A DNA stretch of 64,000 nucleotides from assembly GCA_963931925.1 (NCBI GenBank), contig OZ007579.1, positions 46,770,382 to 46,834,381 of the forward strand, read 5' to 3'. The notes under the pieces were generated by a model, which was not told where the DNA came from, did no database searches, and saw only the letters and a list, made by a program, of their open reading frames with translations. Source of the stretch: Onchidella celtica (Eukaryota; Mollusca; Gastropoda; Systellommatophora; Onchidiidae). The translations under genes were made by a program, and so were the position numbers. Shown one piece after another: positions 34,127 through 46,290 of the stretch. Within the stretch, counting starts at the first letter, position 1. Every line of letters begins with the position of its first letter.

Positions 34127-35717
34127 CTAAATCAAACGGGACAATACATCAGCTTGTAAATTATCTTCCCCAGGTATAGCCCGAATAGTAAATTTGTATT
34201 CCTGGAGCGCAAGGCTCCATCTGGTTAGTCGAGCATTCTTGGCTCTGTTCGACTTAAGAAACAGTAATGGTCGATGATCCGTTTCAATTATAAATTCGGA
34301 CATTAATAAGTATCGAGAAAATGCATCTACCGCGTAAACAATTGCGAGGCACTCTCGTTCGACAATCGCATAGCGCGTCTCTCGATCAAGTAATTTCCGG
34401 CTTGCATATAAGCACGGTCGCAAGAAACCGTCACGCTGTTGGAGTAACACGGCGCCTATTCCTTTATCTGATGCATCCGTTCGGACAATGAATGTCTGGC
34501 GTATATCGGGTAAAACAAGCAGGGGGAAAGTAGAAAATAAATTCTGAATAGTCTGAAGGGCATCAGCGCACTGAGGCGTCCAGACGACTCTATTTGGAAC
34601 ATTTTTCCTCGTTAGATCAGATAACGGGGCTGAGAGAGAGGAAAAGTTTGGTATAAATTTCCTGTAATAATTCAAAAGTCCCAACAAGCTGCGGACTTGC
34701 TTTTTAGTTTTAGGAGGTTGCAGTTTCAAAATACTGGATATCTTGCGATCGTCTGGAGTCTGAACCCCGTGGGTTATGGTATGACCCAAAAAGTTTATAT
34801 GGTGATATCCTAGGAACACTTTACTGGGTCGCGCGGTAAGGCCAGCTCGGCGAAGAGCGGCAAAAACTTCACGAAGGGCCATTAAGTGGCCAGCCCAATC
34901 AGCCTGAAAAATACATATATCATCGAAATATGATAGAACGCAGCGCAATTCATTTAGTAAGATGTTCATCATGCGCGCGAACGTGGCTGGTGCAGTAACC
35001 AGTCCAAAAGGCATATATTTCCATTGCATTAAACCCAAAGGGGTTTGAAAAGCTGTATATTGTCTACTTCCTTCTTCGAGAGGAATCTGCCAATATCCTT
35101 TGGATAAGTCTATTTTCGAGAAGATGCTTGCATTGGATAACCGCGCGAATAAGTCTTCCTGATTGGGAATGGGTTCCGCATCATAGATGGTTATAGCATT
35201 GAGCTTTCTATAGTCAATACAAAAACGCACGGTATCGTCTTTCTTCTTGACCAAGACAATCGGCGAGCAATACGGACTTGTTGATCGCTCTATGACGCCT
35301 AGCCGTAGCATGGCACGTACTTCTGTAATTATCGTTTCGTGAGCGTGCAGCGGGCGCGGGTACGGTTTAACAAACACTGGTACGTCTGTCTGAAGACGTA
35401 TTACATGTTGGACTAAAGACGTACAACCCGGCAAATCAGTGAACACCGTGGCAAATTCTTGGAGCAGGTGTGTAAGATCCTGTTTCTGCGACGGCGCAAG
35501 CTCATCATTGATATTAACATCGTTTATACTCTCGGTGGCCTGTAATATGGGCAACGATTTGTCGACACTCAAAGGGTCCTCGTCGTCGACAGTAACTAAA
35601 GCCGCGTTGGCCCTTGGGACGACATGAACGGAGTTGTTACGACGATCATCGCTAGGCAGGTACTTTTTCAGCATATTAATATGAAATATTTTCCTCTGCC
35701 CACGAATATCTATCAAA
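34127..35717 (-). CDS. pol: Reverse transcriptase-RNase H part of element 2 polyprotein
   Basis: Open on the minus strand from the Helitron junction to a stop at 34127; the first ATG is at 35716 (529 residues) but this is not a natural start. It opens with the last strand of the integrase C-terminal GPY/F module (INMLKKYLP near residues 13-21). RT covers about residues 75-330 with the catalytic motif YFDD (Y263-D266) in place of the more common YVDD/YIDD. RNase H follows, with TDASD (D414), VERECLAIVYA and ETDHRP. The C-terminus DNLQADVLSRL is the usual end of Gmr1/gypsy pol. All catalytic residues inspected are intact. The only break is the Helitron, which separates this part from gag-integrase and shifts the frame. 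Confidence 0.9.
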
Positions 35718-36427
35718 CTAGTTGAGGTCCCGGCTCTGCCGGGGATAAATCGGTTTGAATATTGGTTTCAGTTCTGGGTGGTTATTATGGACCTGCTTCA
35801 TCTGGCCTGTTCCTATTTGTTTATTTTATTTTTGTTTGTTTGTTTTTAAATAAGTCTTACTGCTCTGCCTTTGTGAGTTGACACCCTGCGCATCCCGTAC
35901 AACTGCATGATTTGCGCACGGGTTAGTGTGTTTGATAGTGAACACATCGCAGGTAATGATAACGAAACCTTAAAATGGCGAACCATGACTCGAAATAGAT
36001 CTGAATGATGGCGAAACAATAAATTTCCAATAAAAAAAAACTACAGCGATTTGAGACTTGTATGCCTACCGATAGTACGTTTTTTAGGGGGCATGCTGCA
36101 TCAGTGCATGCTAGATCTAGCTCTCACAGACACTACTGTGATTATGAATCGAATTCCGGGGCCGGAAGTGGAAAAGCGATTAACAAAGAAAGAGGTCATA
36201 GGTTAACGAACGTACAATTCGGATCAAACGCTCTCGCAAATTTACTGTTCCATTCTTATCGCATTATTGGAATAACTCACGAATCCCATAAGCTTTTTTA
36301 TGCCTATGTACATAGGAACACTGGTCAGTATCGTACAATTGTGTGTGCCAAAGTTCAGTTCAATACGTCCAGTAGTTTTTGAGTCCATAGGGAACAAAGG
36401 GGTTTTCTTACATTTTTTTTGTATAGA
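35718..36427 (-). mobile_element. Non-autonomous Helitron inserted in the integrase C-terminal domain
   Basis: 710 bp on the minus strand. The 5' end is TCTATACAAAAAAAATG and the 3' end is CTAG, preceded seven bases earlier by a perfect hairpin CCCGGC-AGA-GCCGGG (35729-35743). It lies exactly between A and T of the host element with no target duplication. TC start, terminal hairpin, CTRR end and A|T insertion are the defining Helitron features. Near the 5' end the phrase ACTCAAAAACTACTGGACG resembles 5' regions of animal Helitrons as I recall them. There is no RepHel ORF, so it must have been moved by a helper. Its length is 2 modulo 3, which explains the frame change between the two host ORFs. 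Confidence 0.93.
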
Positions 36428-39372
36428 TAATTCACTCTGGAGAGTCTCTTAAGGACTCTGTATGGTCCCTTCCAAGTTAGAAGGAGTTTGTTTTGCGTTT
36501 GCGGCAAAAGAACAAGTGTCAGATCTCCGACGGACAAGGCGCGCATTTGGGCGCCCTGATCGCGATAAAATTTTGAAGAACTCGCTCTAGCGCATGCAAA
36601 TTGCAGAGCGGTTTTGCATGCATTAATAATTCTTTGTCGGAGATCGACAACATATTGATACGCGCATCGCGTATCATAATCGTCGGTTTCAGAACCGGCG
36701 AACAATTGACTAAGTATGGCCATCGGGCCACGTGGTTTACGTCCGTATAATAACTCAAATGGGGAGAAACCCGTGGACGCGTTCGGGAGTTCCCTATAGG
36801 CGAAGAGAATAGCGGGGAGCTGACGGTCCCAGTCTCCAGGTTTGTCGGCGGATACGCGTGCTAGCATAGACTTAATGCTCGCATTCCACCGCTCGCAACA
36901 ACCATTTGACTGCGGATGATAGGGGGACGTTAATTTCTGTTTAATTCCCGCTAATTCTAGTACCTTTTTGTATAGATCAGAGGTGAATTGTGGTCCTCTG
37001 TCTGAAAGAATCTCGGTCGGAAATCCGACTCGCGAGAAAATAGTAACAAGCGCCTCAGCGACATGGTCAGCCGTAATGTCTCTCAAAGGAATAGCCTCAG
37101 GCCAGCGCGTCGCGTAGTCGATTACCGAAAGGATGAATCGATGGCCTCTGTCTGATTTACTAAGAGGACCTACTATGTCAACTGCGACACGCTCGAATGG
37201 TGTTGAGACTGGAGGCATCTCCTGAAGGGGTGCGCGTGATGCTTTACCTTTAGGTGTACGTTTTTGACATACATCGCAGCGCGCCACAAAACGGTTCACG
37301 TCCGCGTATACACCAGGCCAGAAAAAATGAGCCAATATCCGTGATTTGGTTCTGGCTGAACCTTGATGGCCTGAAAATGATGTATCATGCGCGAGACGCA
37401 GAATGTCGCGACGGAACGACTTAGGCACCACGAGCTGTTCAATGGTCTCACGTTTATTTCGGAAATTTCTGTATAATAATTCATTTTTAATGATAAACGG
37501 AGAGGCATTTCGGTTCTGAGGCTGAACTTTCGCAAACAGCGGTTTTAGTGATGGATCGCTTTGTTGTTCCTTATAGAAAACTGTAGGCGTGACATTAAAA
37601 TCAAACGCAGGGGTTTGTAAAGTACCATCCGGTGGACGTTTTGACTGTTGTCGTGTGGTGACACACGCAACGTTTTCGTTCCAAACTTTTAACTGGCCGT
37701 CAGGTGTATCATTAACCTGTGGTAAATTACCAATAATTAGATCGGCGACCGGATTTGGTAATACGCATGCCGTTACGACACCTGTAATGAATGGCGTGTC
37801 GATGTATATCTCCGCGAGACGGAATCGCTCGACGGAGCCCCCGAAAGTAATGCAAGTTGCCTGTTGTTCAATCAGCTGGGTCGGTCTGACCAGTGATTCC
37901 CTAACACCGATATTGGTGCAACCTGAATCGCGTAAGACAGACGCGGGTATGGCGTTAACATGACCCTCATATAAGGTCAATGACCCGTGTTGATGGAGGG
38001 CCGACATAACCGGAACGGTGCCCGTCATGGGCGACGTAATTTCAACGGTACGGCTACTCTGTGCAGCCGGAACAATGACGGTGCAAGCATTTGCAGCTTC
38101 AAACTGAACCCTACAATATTTTGACGTATGACCTGGTTTATTGCACCGATAACACCTAATGCTGTCATATATATTACGTCTGGGTTGCATTGGAGGTGCA
38201 TTATATGGATTATTATAATATGCCCAAGGAGGTGGACATGGTGGGCTCTGATAATGGTAGCCCTCGTTAACGTCACGACGGGGTGGACCTGAATAGCGAA
38301 TAAAATGTCCCCGAGTGGGAGGTCCAGCACGGCTTGGAAAACCACGAGCTTTATTGGGCGGCGGTTCGGAATATGCACGCGGAGGCGGCGTCTGGCGATG
38401 AACTGGTCGAGAATTTCTTGTACCCATTGGCGCAGTTCCACCGACTCCGGCATGAAACGGTTCGCTAGTTTTGGCTTTAGCCAGCGAACGATTAGGGTGT
38501 GCGGACGCGTACTGTTCTACTAAGGACGTGATTTCCGCTAACGTCTTAGGTGCCCACTCTTTAATGTGGGAGACTAGCTCTGAATGGCACGCGTTAAATA
38601 TTTGGTCCTTCAGAACGAGCTCATAAAGCCCTTTAAAATTACCGTCAGCGACACCAGCCAGCTGAATCCAGCGGTCTAAGTAGTGCTTTAGGCGGTCGAC
38701 GTACGTTGAAAAATGTTCGGACGGGTCTGGCTTACAAGTCCGGAATTTTTGGTGAAAACCGTCCTCGGTGTGGTGAAAACGCTTTAAAAGAGCCTTTTTA
38801 AGGATGTCGTAATTTTTAGAATCCTCGATGTTGAGGCCATGGAATACTTCAAGTGCACGTCCCGTTAATAAATTTGCAAGGCACGAAGTCCATTCAGTTC
38901 TTTCCCATCCAGCGGCTACCGCGTGGAGCTCAAAACGATGAATATAAGAATCGATCTGGTCGACCTTATCATTATAGGTTGGAAGCTTTGGTTTTGCTTT
39001 AACATTATTCGTTGGAACACTTGGAGCCGCGGTCGGTTGGTTTCCTTGCAGCTCTAATTTCTTTAGGGCAATTTCGTGCTCTCGCTGAGCCGCTTTGTCG
39101 GCTCTTTCTTCTATTTCTCTTTGTCGTTCGCGTTCCGCGGCCTTCTCGGCTCTTTCTTCTATTTCTCTTTGTCGTTCGCGTTCCGCGGCCTTCTCGGCTC
39201 TTTCTTCTATTTCTCTTTGTCGTTCGCGTTCCGCGGCCTTCTCGGCTCTATCTGCGGCACGCTCTTCTCTAGCTAGGTCTTCTTTTAGTCTACTCTCGCA
39301 CCAAGAAGCCAGCTGGTCCTCGGGTATGCCTAACAGCTTCGCTGAATTTATATAGGAAGTGTAATCGGCCAT
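36428..39372 (-). CDS. gag-pol: Gag-protease-integrase part of element 2 polyprotein
   Basis: ATG 39372 opens about 981 native codons; the ORF then reads 24 codons into the Helitron and stops at 36355. Residues about 25-110 are a charged coiled coil with three 16-residue repeats. A capsid-like domain at about 125-300 is clearly similar to element 1 gag (LLTGRALE, QIFNACHSELVSHI), with the SCAN-like stretch. There is one CCHC knuckle, C407-C410-H415-C420, where element 1 has two. The protease active site is D482-S-G. The integrase HHCC finger is followed by D732-D791-E827 with D,D-35-E spacing, then WKGPYRV of the GPY/F module, where the Helitron sits. There is no stop codon between gag and pol in this family. 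Confidence 0.92.
39103..39246 (-). repeat. Three in-frame 48-bp repeats in gag of element 2
   Basis: Three nearly identical 48-bp units encode the 16-residue motif AEKAAERERQREIEER, which extends the predicted coiled coil of gag. They are in frame, so copy-number change would lengthen or shorten the rod without breaking the gene. Confidence 0.9.
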
Positions 39373-40764
39373 TATGATTAGTTACACTCACAATAGGTCT
39401 CTACGGGAGATCTATTAATGTTAATGGACAGGTATCCGGATAAATTCACGCAATAGCCAGTCTGACAGTGTACTATGTTATCACTGTAGTATTTACGTTA
39501 ATCCGATACGCGATAAAAAATATTTACTTGTTTAACTCCGCGATTATTAATCCCTGAGGCGATTTGCACTCGTCGGGTCGACGTCCCTAGTAGACGACAA
39601 AATACAAACAATGTTTCTTCTTGAATGAAATCGCAGTGTCCTTACTGTTATCACTGCCGATGTAACATATAAATACACGTGAATCAACGAATATTAGATC
39701 GTTGATTAATATTTTTAGCTATTTTTCTATAGCTCTTGTATAATTGCAATTGCAATGTAATTTTATTACCGGTAGTTCTCTTTAAAGAACAATAACTTCA
39801 GTAATTATATACTGGATATTCAAGGCAGGTGCACAACTGCACTTGAATGGGGAATCAATATTCCCCATATATAAATATATACTCTGGCGTATCAGCCTTA
39901 TACGTCACAATAACCAGATAAACTCGATCAATGCGTCAATGTAGACACATGACTCACACAGGCATTATATTAAACAAAGGAATGTACCAACACGATAATG
40001 ATAAAGGTCTAATGAAAAAAAAAATACACCAAACACGACGCTAGACAAACAAGAAAAGACGAACGATAACAGACCCTACAAGTTCTGAATATAATTACAG
40101 ATAGGTGAGAAAAGGACAAGAGAGACGTCTTCCTAAAACAACGAGGAAGATGGGAACGCTACAATCTAAACAAAGTGTACAGATCCCTATCAAAGTCCGT
40201 TCTCGCGAATGCGACTTCCAACAGTTTCAATAACCACTGGTGTTGCGAGACCGCACAATCTGTCGTCGAGACGGCAGAGTCTGCGACCAAGCCACCACTT
40301 TGGCAGGGGGGACCCGCAAACGTAAGAACGCCCTCGCCACCGCCCGTGAGTTCCTAAACACAGAAGAAAAGTATAAAAAGCCTGTAAAACACGAGGAGGA
40401 ACAATCAACTCCCCAGACGCAGACAAAATTTTAGGATGGAATCACTTAACTCAAGGAACTGGTGGAGATTCCTTTAGCCTTTGCGTACACCACAGTCAGT
40501 CTTTTTTTTGTCTTTTACCGTTCAGTTATGTTGACGTCTCCTTGGCCTCGATCCTCGGGTCAATGGGAGAGCCGGAAATATGTGGAACAAATAATGAAGA
40601 AAGCAGTATACAAACTAAATAATAAATAATTTTAAACTAGCTCAACGTGCGAGACCACGTGAGCACTGAAACTGAAAAGAAACAAAAGTTAATCAAAGAG
40701 AAAACGATATACTCTAATCTAAATAAACTATAAACTAAACAATGGTGTGTAGTGTCCCCTCCAG
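39373..40764 (-). other. Leader of element 2 with putative primer site
   Basis: About 1.4 kb between the 5' LTR and the gag ATG. The element strand reads TGGAGGGGACACTACACACC from 40763, one base after the LTR. A TGG start at this place is what a primer-binding site needs, but I cannot name the tRNA. A 78-codon minus ORF (40426-40190) in a GC-richer patch is probably chance. Confidence 0.6.
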
Positions 40765-41999
40765 TGTCGCGATGTGGGTTACATGGGGATATTTCGACTG
40801 ACACTCTTTCGAGGTCCGCTCCCACAATCGACGAACACACAAAAATAAATACTTGCACTCTAAAAACTAAATAAATCAATTGCTTTCAATTTTAGCAGAA
40901 CTGTAGGGCAGTTTAATTACAGGAATTAATGTAACAAATATAATTATAAATATAAATATCAATTCAAAGGCAACTGAATCTAACTAATGGAACTACAGCT
41001 TTTATAAAGACTAACGTATTCAATCTAACTACTTGCCGGTCATATGAGTTATATGGCAAAAAGAATCCGCGCACGTGGCGACGGATATAACAGTTTAAAT
41101 TCTATTAATTCAATGAGACATGTTATGATATGGACATTTCCTCTAGACACGCCATGGAGAATGCTTGTACAACCATGCGTTGTCTGGCGGTAGCTCTGAA
41201 ACTGTCTTCAAAAGTAAGTAGAACGGTTCACTTTCATCATTACAAATTAGTATGGACTCTCACCATGCGGCCCTCACTAGGAGTGAGAGCGCTGGATGTA
41301 AACACTGTGGGTTTATATCAAACCAAGTAGCTTAGGCTCTGGAGCTTTAAATCAGGCTCCTCACAATGGACTGCTCAACTGCGTCTCTATGTCTCTCATC
41401 TGGCTGAGGACTATCGCCGACCACCTCGTAAATGGATTGTCTACATGTGGCCCAGAACTAAGTTCTGTATGGCCTTAAATACTGGACTGCATCTGCAGCT
41501 TACCGTCTAATTCCTGGATTGTGATTGGTGCAACCACTTCTAGCTCAGCTGCCGAACTGAGTTATTTTAAGTAACAGCCCTACGCAACGACCTTGGGTCG
41601 ACATCAAAGGTCGAATTACTTCATAAAATATAATGTAATTTTATAGCAATAAATTCTTAACATGTTCAAAACCCCGAGCTTTTACTCTGGATCACGGTAT
41701 TTTCTGTACGTCAACAGACGTCTCAATAACATTTAATTCCTACTCACCCCTTCCCTCTTTACTAAACCTAGTTCAAAACACGAGATATAACAAGTGCTCA
41801 GTCATGCACACCTACGCTGTCCGTCTATCCTTCCCCACATCTTCTGTCTATCTATTATAAAAAAACTGTTCAAAACAACTTGCCCACGAGACCAAGTTAT
41901 GCTGGCTCGCACAATAATTACGTTTGTAAAAATTACTCACTGCTCTCTCACAAAAATTTAGTCAGTGGAAACATTTATGAATTAAATCTGTTTTTGACA
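40765..41999 (-). repeat. 5' LTR of element 2
   Basis: 1235-bp partner of 32286-33521. Differences seen: one A fewer in an A run near 41860, one A/C change near 41626, and one T/C change near 41992. Confidence 0.93.
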
Positions 42000-42185
42000 T
42001 TACCCTCCTCAAATTTATAGTTGTTTGTCACGAATCTGGCTGCTCTTTTCTGTATCTTTTCTAGATAATCTATGTGGGTTCTACAATGGGGGTCCCAGAT
42101 GCTACATCCATATTCGAGTATTGGTCTAACAAGGGTCTTATAACATTTATCTTTAACATCCATGGGACAGTCTGAGATATCAACT
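42000..42185 (-). mobile_element. Non-LTR retrotransposon, part upstream of the LTR insertion
   Basis: The minus strand encodes CPMDVKDKCYKTLVRPILEY, then GCSIWDPHCRTHIDYLEKIQ and KRAARFVTNNY, the conserved post-RT block of CR1/Jockey-group LINEs. With TTACC counted once, the frame continues without interruption into 32285. Similarity fades upstream of about 42185, so this is a 5'-truncated copy with only the ORF2 C-terminus. Confidence 0.8.
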
Positions 42186-42501
42186 GATATCGAAATATTC
42201 GGAACAGCGCCAGAGTACAGTCCTTAGATGATCAAAACTCAAGACTTTTCCTAAGACGCTTGCAGAAATTTGAGCTTAGATAGGTCAGAGAGTTGCCAGA
42301 GAGTTTCTCTAAAATAGATATAAATCTGAATTGTGAAGGCAATGTCCATCTACATGTTATTTGTTCTTATAAAAATCGTCACTGTTGATGAAACTAGAGA
42401 ATTTTCTCATAGTGAAAGGGAACGAGGTAGACAACACTAGGGACTCACCTGATTCATGAGATTGGGAAAGATGGGAAGAGGTGTGTCATGTGTTGGTCCA
42501 T

Positions 42502-42997
42502 AAATAATGAAGAGTAAGGTTGTAGTAAACATAAATAATGAAGAGTAAGGTTGTAGTAAACATAAATAATGAAGAGTAAGGTTGTAGTAAACATAAATAA
42601 TGAAGAGTAAGGTTGTAGTAAACATAAATAATGAAGAGTAAGGTTGTAGTAAACATAAATAATGAAGAGTAAGGTTGTAGTAAACATAAATAATGAAGAG
42701 TAAGGTTGTAGTAAACATAAATAATGAAGAGTAAGGTTGTAGTAAACATAAATAATGAAGAGTAAGGTTGTAGTAAACATAAATAATGAAGAGTAAGGTT
42801 GTAGTAAACATAAATAATGAAGAGTAAGGTTGTAGTAAACATAAATAATGAAGAGTAAGGTTGTAGTAAACATAAATAATGAAGAGTAAGGTTGTAGTAA
42901 ACATAAATAATGAAGAGTAAGGTTGTAGTAAACATAAATAATGAAGAGTAAGGTTGTAGTAAACATAAATAATGAAGAGTAAGGTTGTAGTAAACAT
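42502..42997. repeat. Minisatellite, 16 x 31 bp
   Basis: Sixteen head-to-tail 31-bp units containing AATAATGAAGAGTAAGG and TTGTAGTAAACAT, essentially identical. The unit is stop-free in all three minus frames, which creates three long artificial ORFs. Confidence 0.97.
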
Positions 42998-44755
42998 AAA
43001 ATGTAAGGTAAATAAATTGTATTATAAATAGTTTGAGCTACCTTTCTTCTCCCCTCCTTTTGCTTCCATGTTCTCTGAGATGACATTTGCAGGGTCGGGA
43101 AAGATGAGCAAACAAACGCAATCCATTCTTTCTGCATCAGTTCTCAGATTCTTCATCGTTTGAAACTCGTTTAATATTTACCGACTGCAAAGCTTTAGCC
43201 ATTCATTTATCTTACCCTTTTATGTGGTCATTTCACACATATCGCAGGTTAACTGTTTGTCCTCTTTATCCGCTCGTTTCTTGGTGTGTGTTTCCTGATT
43301 GATCTCCAGTGTGTTTTTCCAGCACAATAAAAGTGTTTCATTCTATGAGGTCTGTGATAAAGGTTTTGAGGTTTCTTTTCTTTTCTTTTTTTCATTCATC
43401 AATTTGTGTGACAAGAACTTGCTATTCTGGGCCGTATACCTTGTCGTTGAGCTTAGACCTGGGCCGTCTTGTACTGGATGGTAGACGGATGTTTGTCTTT
43501 CGCAGTTTGGCAAATGCCTAAAGGAGATGTTTTTTTTCTCTCTCTTTCTCTCTCTCTCTCTTTCTGTGGTTTGCCAATGTGTGTTTGTTTTTCAGGAGGT
43601 AGATATGATATTTATAAATGAAGCAAGGTCTCCAATGTCATCATGAAAGGCTTTTTAACTGCTTAGCCTTTAATTCTACAAAATATACGTATTGAAGGAC
43701 GAAAAGGTGTACGCAGGCATTATTTTAAAAAGGTGTTGAAGTTCGCAATATTTTTAACACTTTCGTTGGTTTTTGAGCCACAATTGATTGAATAGGAGAA
43801 CATGTTCCTACATTTTGTGCCGGAAAAAAAGACGCATTTTCTTCGAGTATAATTAAAAAAATTTAGTCAGGAAATTTTGTTCTGCGCCTCAATTTACACA
43901 TTGGTGATCGTATTTATATCAGCGGGCTAACTTGTTTGGAAAATGATGATAACATGTGTTTATTTCAGGTCATGAAGTAGTTCGGCAGAAGAATACTGTT
44001 ACAAAATCGTCCGTGCTTTAAGGGATGTTTCATCCACCCTTTCCTTCATACAGTGAAAGACATTAGGGTAGATAACATCAATTTTGGATGTTTTCATGAT
44101 CTCTCAGAATTTTAAATGGCCTCAAAAAGGGAACGTCTGAAGTAATCTTTATCTATATTTCATTACTCGAAAAGAGCGTTATCCCTCCAGTGCTCAGACG
44201 TACATGCACAAATAATTTTAGAATGGTGAAATGAAAGCAAAAGGATGATTGGGTATTAGTCAGATCCTGTTCTAAAAATTAAGTACGTGTATTAGAGAGG
44301 AAGTGATGTTTCAAATGTCAAACACAGGGCAATCCAGGGTTAATGCTATTGTTGTTTCTAGTTTGCCACTTGTGTTGCCAGCAGGTAAATAAGATAAGAA
44401 GCAGAGAGCAACTCGCATGTGCCCGGGACTGGACTCTGGCATTATTTTCTGTCAGTAAAGATTTGTGAGCAGGACAAGGTGTGAGCAGCTGCCATATAAT
44501 GTAGACGATAAAGAACGGGTTATAGATGTTATTGTCCTCAGATATGTCGTAGCTGATGCCAGAATACACAGATTCGAATGTTCCAACAGCACTGGACCAA
44601 TTGAGGTTGATAGCGCCAGATTAGAGTGAATGTACCCGATCGGCCATCATTATTGGTGTTAGAAACGACTTATCGCTAATGGTTAACCGTAGGAGAAAGA
44701 GGATGTAAGAAAACGGATTCACAGTTAGTCACTTTTGGACCTCCGCTAAGCCCCC

Positions 44756-44880
44756 TTTCACTCTCTCTCTTTCTCTCTCTCCGTGTCTCCTACTTTCTCT
44801 CACCCTCTGTCTCTCCCAGTCTGTCTTTCTGTCTGTCTCTCTTTCTGTCCCTCTCAAACTGTCACTCTCTCTATCTCTAC
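44756..44880. repeat. CT-rich simple repeat
   Basis: Mostly CTCT and CTGT units with interruptions. Confidence 0.85.
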
Positions 44881-45529
44881 CGGTTGAACAAACCAGCCTG
44901 TCTGAGCTCATTGTTTGTGGCAGTCTGATCCTCTAAGTCAGGAACATGCGGTGTTTAAAACCAGGAAGTGGAAACAGTAGAATACTGTTCCAGGGGGGAA
45001 ACAGACCTTCGTTTGAAAACTAGCATGAAATTGAAGTGTGGGTGTTATTTGGTGTTTACATGCTGTTTCATCACGCAAGCTGTTGTCTTCCTCTGTCCGT
45101 ATCCCATTTGTTCTCCTCGATGTTCCTACGTTCGCTCTGATCATGATTTCGTCGGGTATTTTCCATATTATTGTATGTGCATTTTTACCTTTTCGAGAAA
45201 ATGAGAATTGAAAGTTTGCAGAGTTGAGTAAAATCAGGCTTTAGTTCAAATCGAAACCTGCATAAAAATGCCCACGAAAAAGAACACTCGGATGACATTT
45301 ACACAGAATCAAATTAGGAGTGAGAGAGCCACTTTCATGGCAAAACCTCGAAATCGGCAAAATGTCGCATATAACAATGTGGCAGATACTCCTTGATTGA
45401 TCAAACAAGTCGACCAGGAAGTTCTAAGGCATGTTTCTGAAGGCTTTATGGATCTGCAGTTGTTGAAGTGACACATTGTGATCTTTAGTGCGGTTGAATT
45501 AAATGGTGGGTGAGTCAAAATGAGTAATT

Positions 45530-45795
45530 GGAGTCATTGTTGAGTGAATAGATAACAGAATGAATGAGTGGATGGGTGAATGGGCAAAGTAAGTGGATGA
45601 ATGTCAAGGCAGCGTGAGTGAGTGAATGGCTGGATGTATAGACTGAGTGGGTGGGTTATAATTATGCAAAGGGAGTGGATGACTGGATGAATAGACAGAG
45701 AGAGTGAGTGTGTGGCAGTGGGCAGAGTGAGCGGGTGAGTATGTGGGTTACAGGCAGAGTGGATGGGTGAATAGACAGAGCGAGAGAATGTGTGT
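45530..45795. repeat. Degenerate GAGT/GATG tetranucleotide repeat
   Basis: Runs of GAATGAGTGGATGGGTGAAT type with drift. The ORFs in it are artefacts. Confidence 0.75.
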
Positions 45796-46290
45796 ATTAC
45801 TTTTAGGTTTTGCAAGCGTGCAGACCTTCAGCTGCGACATCCATATGTTTGACCTTCTAATCCTTGAGCAGCCAAATCTGGCTGAACCTTCCTTGCATGT
45901 TTTCTCTTTGACACTGCATTGCACGTGTTATTGATACTAGCTCTCTGCAAATGCCATGTGATTGAACACCCTTGGCGACTCTCGAAGCTGTCTGGGACAG
46001 AAACAGGAAGAAAATCTCCTGCTGTGTACACATCTTTCACTGGCCGAGTTTTCAGGCAAGGGGTTCCACCCCAGACTACAAAATGATGTGCACATGTCTG
46101 AATTCGCGTTGCGTGTATTATATGCACCATCTGGCCCACTCTGTTGAAGCTGAATTGACGGGAGTGGCGTTCATTTGCTCCAGTAAGAACATTTTGAAAT
46201 GAACAGGGAAAATTTGGCATCCAGCGGGAATAGTTTGTTGAACAAAAATGCAGCGAGTCAAATTATTGTGATACTGACATAAGTCATATG

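Larger units (their letters stand above)
32286..41999 (-). mobile_element. Second Gmr1-type LTR retrotransposon (element 2), split by a Helitron
   Basis: The element is 9714 bp, minus strand, with long LTRs (32286-33521 and 40765-41999, both TGTC...GACA) and an exact 5-bp duplication TTACC (32281-32285, 42000-42004). By eye the LTRs differ by about two substitutions and one indel over 1.2 kb, so it is young. Removing the Helitron (35718-36427) leaves 4536 nt of open frame, one gag-protease-integrase-RT-RNase H polyprotein of about 1511 residues. Gene order is as in element 1, but LTR length, number of zinc knuckles and RT active-site variant differ, so it is a separate family. It has a 1.4-kb leader and a 590-bp 3' segment without an envelope gene. 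Confidence 0.93.

Noticed and set aside
39012..39355. Plus-strand ORFs with repeated SFFYFSLSFAFRGLLG
   Set aside because: Antisense shadow of the 48-bp repeats in gag of element 2.
42502..42997. CRISPR-like array
   Set aside because: Units are contiguous with no variable spacers, and the window is eukaryotic.
42437..43137. Three overlapping minus-strand ORFs of 149-227 codons with MFTTTLLFIIYVYY repeats
   Set aside because: They are generated by the stop-free 31-bp minisatellite. All three frames are open, which no real gene would show.
45828..46220. 130-codon minus ORF
   Set aside because: No recognisable motif, no neighbouring exon signals, and it overlaps several ORFs of equal quality in other frames.
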